From: Hoeflea sp.
GTDB taxonomy: Bacteria > Pseudomonadota > Alphaproteobacteria > Rhizobiales > Rhizobiaceae
Direction of reading: 5' to 3'
Assembly: GCF_014359905.1 (NCBI RefSeq)
Contig: NZ_JACIYP010000026.1
Coordinates: 1-55,692, forward strand
Length of the DNA: 55,692 nt
Numbering within the stretch: the first letter of the stretch is position 1; every line of letters starts with the position of its first letter. The notes below the pieces were generated by a model. The model was not told the DNA's origin and ran no database searches. It saw nothing but the letters and a program-made list of their open reading frames with translations. The translations under genes were made by a program, and so were the position numbers. This document shows positions 52,301 through 55,692 of the stretch, piece after piece.

Positions 52301-52401
52301 CTCACTCGCCCATGTCCTGGGCCCACATCAACCTGCTCGGCGAATACGATTTCTCCGACGCGAAGCTGACCGACAGCCACGGAATCCTTCCCCTAAATTG
52401 A
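49366..52401 (+). CDS. tnpA: Tn3-family transposase
   Basis: A 1011-residue TnpA of normal length. The N-terminal DUF4158 domain has FNAAQRKAIFDLPGAFQKEAEKLRNP and IGFWLNAGYF. The C-terminal DDE catalytic domain has HTASDGQKFEVTADSL (first Asp), DIHSTDTHGYSEAVFG (second Asp) and QVELANRFTRAVAVGNPREF with the Glu. No stop or frameshift is seen, so the transposon should be active. It ends 75 bases before the right terminal repeat. Codon use is a little different from the polysaccharide genes, consistent with separate origin. Confidence 0.95.
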   Translation: MPRMQILSAAEQRVFATPPIFNAAQRKAIFDLPGAFQKEAEKLRNPIHQIGFWLNAGYFRNRRRCFEPEDFHARDIAHVATRLGQVPALFSPAAYPARSRQRHCKIIENLSGFRAMDDGHEARLVEAIDRHVAAHETPKAIFHAAVEKLTSEKVVLPPYHRLQEAILSAISRLRIRQAKLIEKRLSKELQAELGALLEETDDEGGDRRYRLTALKRHSQSVRPQEVKARLANHDKLSQLYARLDPLVGALGWNQKSVRVYAQAVIKSDVRDLRRRSAADRHLHLIAFVAHQYYTLQDNLVATLLSSVKAAENTAAREHKDWCYAERKSQAAKLKARIAAFEAHFKTAMATLKQVFDARDLSDSEKLASLELLLFPADASPVLSDEILRGMKEDADITGDDGAQYYKFLEGKSRRLQNRAAGVLKTLSFQAETHVNPLFAALDHFQKCGGAITKTAPVMFLDPAERAAVGAGDAFRPSLYKVLLFQRVAQAIKSGSINLSHSIKFRPLDGYMIGADRWRQERDELLAQAGMTAFSSPTEVLKTLEAALADQFAKTNCNIEAGANAHVKRMPSGHLSLKTPKKDDADSETLSRYFPQRHFVPLTEILGTIDGATGFSESLTHLRRQYARPVQRAVLFAGVIGMGCGIGLRKMGRISGEIKEDALEHAADWHFSHENIVAANDRIVAVMDGLDLPEVYRRRSGQTHTASDGQKFEVTADSLEANRSYKYFGKGQGVSAYTFVDSRSFLWYSTVFSAAERESAYVIDGLMHNDVVKSDIHSTDTHGYSEAVFGVTHFLEIAYAPRIKSLKRQTLYAFRSMPQQDRKTWAVQPQKYIDEAVVRDHWEDILRLVVTIKLKQATASDIFRRLNSYSKQNTLYTALKAFGRIIKTLFILQYIDDVALRMAIEAQLNQVELANRFTRAVAVGNPREFAYAHQDDQQVAEACNRLIKNAIICWNYLYLEMRLRSADPAQRKVLLLAVKTHSPMSWAHINLLGEYDFSDAKLTDSHGILPLN

Positions 52402-52514
52402 GGCTGCAAAATCTATCCAATTTTGGGGGGACGAAAAGTCAGAATTCCCTATATGCTGCAATGAGTTCCCGGAATTCCTATGTCGCCAAACGTACCTTTG
52501 CCGGGACGAACCCT

Positions 52515-53121
52515 TTATGGTGACGTCCCTGGGAGCGGTCGTGGCTGCGCAGGAAGGTGGTATCGAGGCTGAGGTCGATCCGCTCGCTCCTCTCGGCGGC
52601 ACCGGCAGAATTCGCCATTTCGGCCAGTGCGGCAGTGCCAGCTGCCGCCAAAGTCGCGCGCCGGATGCGTTCGGGGTGAGATTGCCTGCCAGCGGAAACA
52701 GCTCGGCGAGGAAGCCTGCGGCATAGCGATAGCTCATCCATGCTCCCAGGCGCGCCAGCAGGGCGGGCAGGCCTTCGGAACCGGTCCCGGTCTCATCGGC
52801 AAGCAGGTCGCGCCGCGTGCCTGTCCGCCGGTCGAGCAACCGTGGCACGCGAACCGCCAGGGTGCCGAACAGCGTGGGAACATTGCGCCGGCGATAGTCC
52901 TTGAGCCGGATCTGCGGATTGGCCCTGCACAGGTCGAGCGCCTTTGCCCGCAACGCCTCTTCGCGCAGCCCGGCGCAGGCGTGCTGCACGGTCGCAACCA
53001 TCGCATGGACCGTCGCCCGCGGCAGGGCGAAATCGTTCAGCGATTGCGGTGCCTCCACCGGACCAAGATCATAGACCACCATCCGCCGGTCGCCCGCCAC
53101 AATCTCAACCCGAATGTCCAT
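52515..53121 (-). pseudogene. ISKra4-type transposase, N-terminal half, frameshifted and truncated
   Basis: From the ATG at 53121 the frame reads a Cys-poor N-terminus, then RNVPTLFGTLAVRVPRLLD and LLARLGAWMSYRYAAGFLAELFPLAGNL, the layout of ISKra4-family transposases. Near 52675 the match moves to another frame (TLAAAGTAALAEM, then IDLSLDTTFLRSHD with the putative first catalytic Asp). It is lost at the Tn3 right repeat (52514). The element end is seen at 53183-53207. Confidence 0.6.
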
Positions 53122-53182
53122 CGCCCTGCTCCACCTTTTCCAGCGAGGTGGATCATGACAGCGAGCAGCACCTTGCGCAGCT

Positions 53183-53207
53183 ACCCCCAACTTTGTGACG
53201 GTCCCGT
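53183..53207. mobile_element. Terminus of the ISKra4-type element
   Basis: ACCCCCAACTTTGTGACGG followed by TCCCGT lies about 60 bases upstream of the transposase start. A near copy with one base less is found at 54618-54641 in the same orientation, which marks it as an element end. Confidence 0.55.
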
Positions 53208-53215
53208 TGTTTTGG

Positions 53216-54028
53216 CTAGCCGGGGCGGAGATTGTAGTCGATGCGGATCCTCACCCAGGTCCCAACGAGGGAACGGCCGCCGACACGCGGCGGGCGCACT
53301 CGGAACTGGTAGGCCGCGGCCAGCACCGAGCGGGCGATGTTCGAACCTCGGGGTGATTCCTCCAGCGCGACGCAATCCTCCACCCGGAATTCCTCGACCG
53401 TCCGGCAGGCGATCAGGGCCCAGCCAGGTCCGCTCGCCGTCGAGAGAAAGCCTGCCAGTTCATCCGGATAAGGTCGCCGATACCAGGCAGCAGCGTAGAG
53501 CGGCTCGCCGTTCGGCGCAGTTCCGACCAGCTGGGTGTCCGCCGTAGCGGCGCGGTCGGAGGGTCCTAGCACCGGCCCCTGCACCGAGCCCAGATCCCGG
53601 TCCGGCGTCGGGCGCGGTTCTGGCCGGCTTGGTGGCGCGACGATGACAGGGGCTGCCTGCTCGCGCGGCAATGAGATGGTGGCAGGCGCGCTCGGTACCG
53701 GCTCGACCGCCACAACCGCCTCGTCTACCTTGTCTGGCACAGCATCCACTGCCGGGCTATCGGCGGCGCTCGGCTGCGCCGGTTCCTCGGTGGGCTCAGG
53801 CTCGTCAGCCGGTGCATCCGGCGATGAGCTCGCCTCGAAAGTGGTGAGCGTCGTGGCGGGGCGCCTGGGGGAGAAATTGGACGCTCCCAGCGACAGAAGC
53901 AGCAGGAGGATCAGCGCCTCCAGGGTCAACGCCGCGGCGATCCCGACCGCACGGCGGCCGAACCCCGCGCGGACTCGCTCGATCAGCGTCGCCGTCGATG
54001 TGTCGAACACTTGCAGCAGGAACCTCAA
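53216..54028 (-). CDS. TonB-like envelope protein of unknown partner
   Basis: A 270-residue protein with one transmembrane helix (about 29-47, GIAAALTLEALILLLLLSLG). A long Pro/Glu/Ala-rich periplasmic stretch (about 60-150) and a folded C-terminal domain follow, with PYPDELAGFLSTASGPGWALIACRTVEEFRVEDCVAL and VLAAAYQFRVRPPRVGG ending in IRIDYNLRP. The order anchor, Pro-rich linker, C-terminal alpha/beta domain is that of TonB-type energy transducers, but no ExbB/ExbD or receptor gene is near. The TTG at 54028 overlaps an upstream stop (TTGA); a GTG at 54010 is an alternative. Confidence 0.6.
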   Translation of the reverse strand: MRFLLQVFDTSTATLIERVRAGFGRRAVGIAAALTLEALILLLLLSLGASNFSPRRPATTLTTFEASSSPDAPADEPEPTEEPAQPSAADSPAVDAVPDKVDEAVVAVEPVPSAPATISLPREQAAPVIVAPPSRPEPRPTPDRDLGSVQGPVLGPSDRAATADTQLVGTAPNGEPLYAAAWYRRPYPDELAGFLSTASGPGWALIACRTVEEFRVEDCVALEESPRGSNIARSVLAAAYQFRVRPPRVGGRSLVGTWVRIRIDYNLRPG

Positions 54029-54501
54029 TCAGCGAGCCGCCTCAACTCGCAGCAGCGTTCTCGCGGGCACGCATCAGGCACGGCAGCCATAGCTGCGTGC
54101 CACTAGTTTGGCGAGGCGTCGTTCTGGCAAGCGATGCCACTCCCCTTGGCGTACGGCTCACCGTAAGCGACAAAACTCGAGGCCCGCTCCTGACCCTGCG
54201 GTTCTTTCGTTCGGTGCTGACCAGATTGCCGCCGCATTGGGCACGACCCGGTCGGAAAACGCTGCTTCGATTTCGGCCCTGGCTGTTGGAAGGGCGGCGA
54301 CCGGGTTGCAGATGGGGCTGCTGGTGTAATCAGCGCGAAGCGTCAGGTCTGTTGGACAAACTCGTAGGGAACGGAGGGTAAGGCGGAGAGACGTAGGGCT
54401 GGTGTGGGCTGGGCGCTTCAACGGGTTTAGCACAGTGTTCATGACGGCATACGTCACGGAACGTTTCGCTGCCCCCGTCATAGGCTGGTTAGAGGGGAGC
54501 C
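54029..54501. other. Region without a supported gene
   Basis: Both strands have open frames of 60-107 codons here, but none shows conserved motifs or a plausible start. The first 60 bases may be the 3' tail of a lost gene read in the minus direction, since a frame ending CPRERCCELRRLAD stops exactly at the TTG of the TonB-like gene. Confidence 0.4.
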
Positions 54502-54663
54502 ATGAGAACCAAGCTGTTCGGACTTGTTGGTCTGGTGTTGGCTATGCGGCTGTTCGCGAAGCTCGCATCCAGCAGCGCATCTTCGGACGACGCTGAAGGG
54601 CGGCGCAGGACGTCCCCACCCCCAACTTTGGACGGTCCCGTGAATCTTGATATAAGTCATTGA
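54502..54663 (+). pseudogene. 5' part of an unknown gene, cut by an IS end
   Basis: A frame of 53 codons begins MRTKLFGLVGLVLAMRLFAK, a likely signal anchor, with AGGGGAG four bases before the ATG. After ASSDDAEGRRRTS it runs into the ISKra4-type terminus at 54618 and stops at 54661-54663. A proper start and ribosome site but a tail made of IS end point to a truncated gene. Confidence 0.45.
54618..54641. mobile_element. Second ISKra4-type terminus
   Basis: ACCCCCAACTTTG-GACGGTCCCGT repeats the 53183-53207 sequence with one base missing and in the same orientation. No transposase frame is attached, so it is a solo end or a scar of a deleted copy. Confidence 0.5.
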
Positions 54664-54825
54664 TTTGGCGTAGCTGAGCTTTTCTGCTCGCTCGGCCGAC
54701 CTTTCAGTTGAAACGAAGAGGCAGGACGGCGCCACGAATCTGTAATCTGCCAAAGCTAGGCGCACGGCGAGATTTACATTCGGAGGCAGCGAAGAGCGCG
54801 GCGTCCGATCCGGGGGGATCCGCCG

Positions 54826-55692
54826 ATGCTGAAAATTTCTGACCTGGGTCTATCAGACCGCTTGAGCCTGTTCCGTCGGCCGAACGGTCTCGTGACGGCG
54901 ATGCTCGCAGGCCTGGCGGCGATGGCTCCGGCAACCGCTCTCGCCGGGCCCGCGCAAGGCCGCAAGGCGGTGCTTGAACGGCGTCTTGCCGGGCCCGACG
55001 GGGCTATCATGGTTATCGCCCACCGGGCTTGCTGGATCGGGACTTCGGAAAACAGCGTCGCCGCGATCGAGGCATGTATCGCTGCCGGAATCGATATGGT
55101 CGAACTTGACGTGCGCTCAACCCGCGATGGTGTCCTCGTGCTCATGCATGATGCGACGGTAGACCGCATGACAGACGGGACTGGGCAAATTGCCGATCTT
55201 ACCTGGGCGCAGTTGCGCGAACTGCGTCTCCGTGCCGACCGCGGCAACGGCACCCCGTTAACCGCCAACCGCATTCCCACCTTTGAGGAGGCGCTGCAGG
55301 TGGCGAAAGACCGGATCCTCATCAATATCGATGCCAAGACGCCGCTGACCGATAAAGTCCTCGCCGCCGTCGAGATTGCCGGTAGCCGCGAACAGGTGTT
55401 GTTCAAGGCCGAGGCTTCTGTTGATGCGGTTCGTGACGAGGCGCCTTGGGTCGATGCAGTGCGCTTTCAGCCGATCCTGCGTGAACCCGATATCCGCAGG
55501 GAGCCTGAGGAGGCAATTTCCTCTTATGATGGGGTCGCACCCGTCAGCTACGAGATCGATATCAAGAATCAGGGCTTCACGGCGATCCTGGCCCCTCTAA
55601 TCCGCGAGCGCTGCGCACGTTACTGGGTCAATTCACTCGCCGGGCGGGCCTACGACGACGTTGTTGCGGTGCGTGACCCTGATCGCGTGTGG
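54826..55692 (+). CDS. Glycerophosphodiester phosphodiesterase, exported (3' end outside window)
   Basis: The frame is open from the ATG at 54826 to the window edge (289 codons). GGGGGG (54811-54816) precedes the ATG. A signal peptide (LVTAMLAGLAAMAPATALAG) is followed by the GDPD domain. IMVIAHRACWIGTSENSVAA carries the His and Glu-Asn, GIDMVELDVRSTRDGV the metal Glu and Asp, and VLMHDATVDRMTDGTG the second His-Asp. The usual HRG is HRA here. The enzyme splits glycerophosphodiesters to glycerol-3-phosphate in the periplasm. The C-terminal part is not seen. Confidence 0.88.
   Translation, partial: MLKISDLGLSDRLSLFRRPNGLVTAMLAGLAAMAPATALAGPAQGRKAVLERRLAGPDGAIMVIAHRACWIGTSENSVAAIEACIAAGIDMVELDVRSTRDGVLVLMHDATVDRMTDGTGQIADLTWAQLRELRLRADRGNGTPLTANRIPTFEEALQVAKDRILINIDAKTPLTDKVLAAVEIAGSREQVLFKAEASVDAVRDEAPWVDAVRFQPILREPDIRREPEEAISSYDGVAPVSYEIDIKNQGFTAILAPLIRERCARYWVNSLAGRAYDDVVAVRDPDRVW

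Larger units (their letters stand above)
48243..52514. mobile_element. Tn3-family transposon, 4272 bp, complete
   Basis: The 38-bp terminal repeats at 48243-48280 and 52477-52514 agree at 30 of 38 positions, with the shared core TCCCGGCAAAGGTAC and inner end GCGACATAGG. Inside are tnpA and, divergently, tnpR plus one small passenger gene. The flanking five bases (AGGAA left, TTATG right) do not match, so no target duplication is visible. The left flank is an IS5 transposase and the right flank an ISKra4-type transposase. Confidence 0.9.

Noticed and set aside
48238..52519. Target-site duplication of the Tn3-type transposon
   Set aside because: Flanking pentamers AGGAA and TTATG differ, and shifting the boundaries by a base or two does not create a match.
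54158..54481. 107-codon minus-strand frame in the gap before the 54502 stump
   Set aside because: No recognisable motif, composition unlike neighbours, no ribosome site.

Overview
The window is high-GC DNA from an alphaproteobacterium, most likely a sphingomonad (Novosphingobium/Sphingobium/Sphingopyxis type), and it is part of a plasmid rather than chromosome. The grounds are a complete parA - RHH gene - parB - repA replication and partition operon with its own iterons and parS-like sites, five type II toxin-antitoxin modules, and a dense layer of broken mobile elements. The genus is inferred from gene content and codon style; no rRNA or tRNA is present to test it.

Layout. 1-4.1 kb: IS21 end, higBA, a broken RES-toxin gene hit by an IS5/IS427-type element, a second toxin-first TA pair, a serine recombinase remnant and a complete tyrosine recombinase. 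4.2-32.5 kb: a large surface-polysaccharide locus. Rightward genes give a GmhB phosphatase, an AGE-family epimerase, a GT9 heptosyltransferase-like enzyme and a GT2. The leftward block (8.3-19.6 kb) holds HldD, HldE, a second GT2, a GT2 stump, the Wzx flippase and all six enzymes for CDP-tyvelose (DdhA-B-C-D, a Prt-like reductase, Tyv). Rightward again come a Wzy-like protein, two GT4s, a second Wzy/ligase-like protein, Wza, Wzc, an exported protein of unknown function and the initiating phosphoglycosyltransferase. A Tat-exported beta-helix protein lies convergently inside.

32.6-37.4 kb: the replicon core. It has 22-bp iterons downstream of repA, one stray iteron in the repA promoter region, three perfect 16-bp palindromes that look like parS, ParB, an orphan ribbon-helix-helix protein and ParA. 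A UDP-glucuronate decarboxylase (UDP-xylose synthase) lies just beyond.

38.8-55.7 kb: accessory DNA. It contains a second higBA, a methyltransferase remnant, a damaged IS3, a 147-bp mini-element with 13-bp inverted repeats, a lipoprotein with an exact cysteine-rich internal duplication, dinJ-yafQ, a resolvase broken by a 16-bp tandem duplication, a second tyrosine recombinase, vapBC, IS66 and IS5 remnants, a complete 4.27-kb Tn3-family transposon with a small passenger gene, an ISKra4-type remnant whose end recurs 1.4 kb away, a TonB-like envelope protein and the start of a glycerophosphodiester phosphodiesterase cut by the window edge.

How it works together: the nucleotide-sugar genes supply CDP-tyvelose, ADP-heptose and UDP-xylose. 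WcaJ-type initiation, the glycosyltransferases, Wzx, Wzy, Wza and Wzc form a Wzx/Wzy-dependent export route. The replicon and TA modules keep the plasmid in the population.
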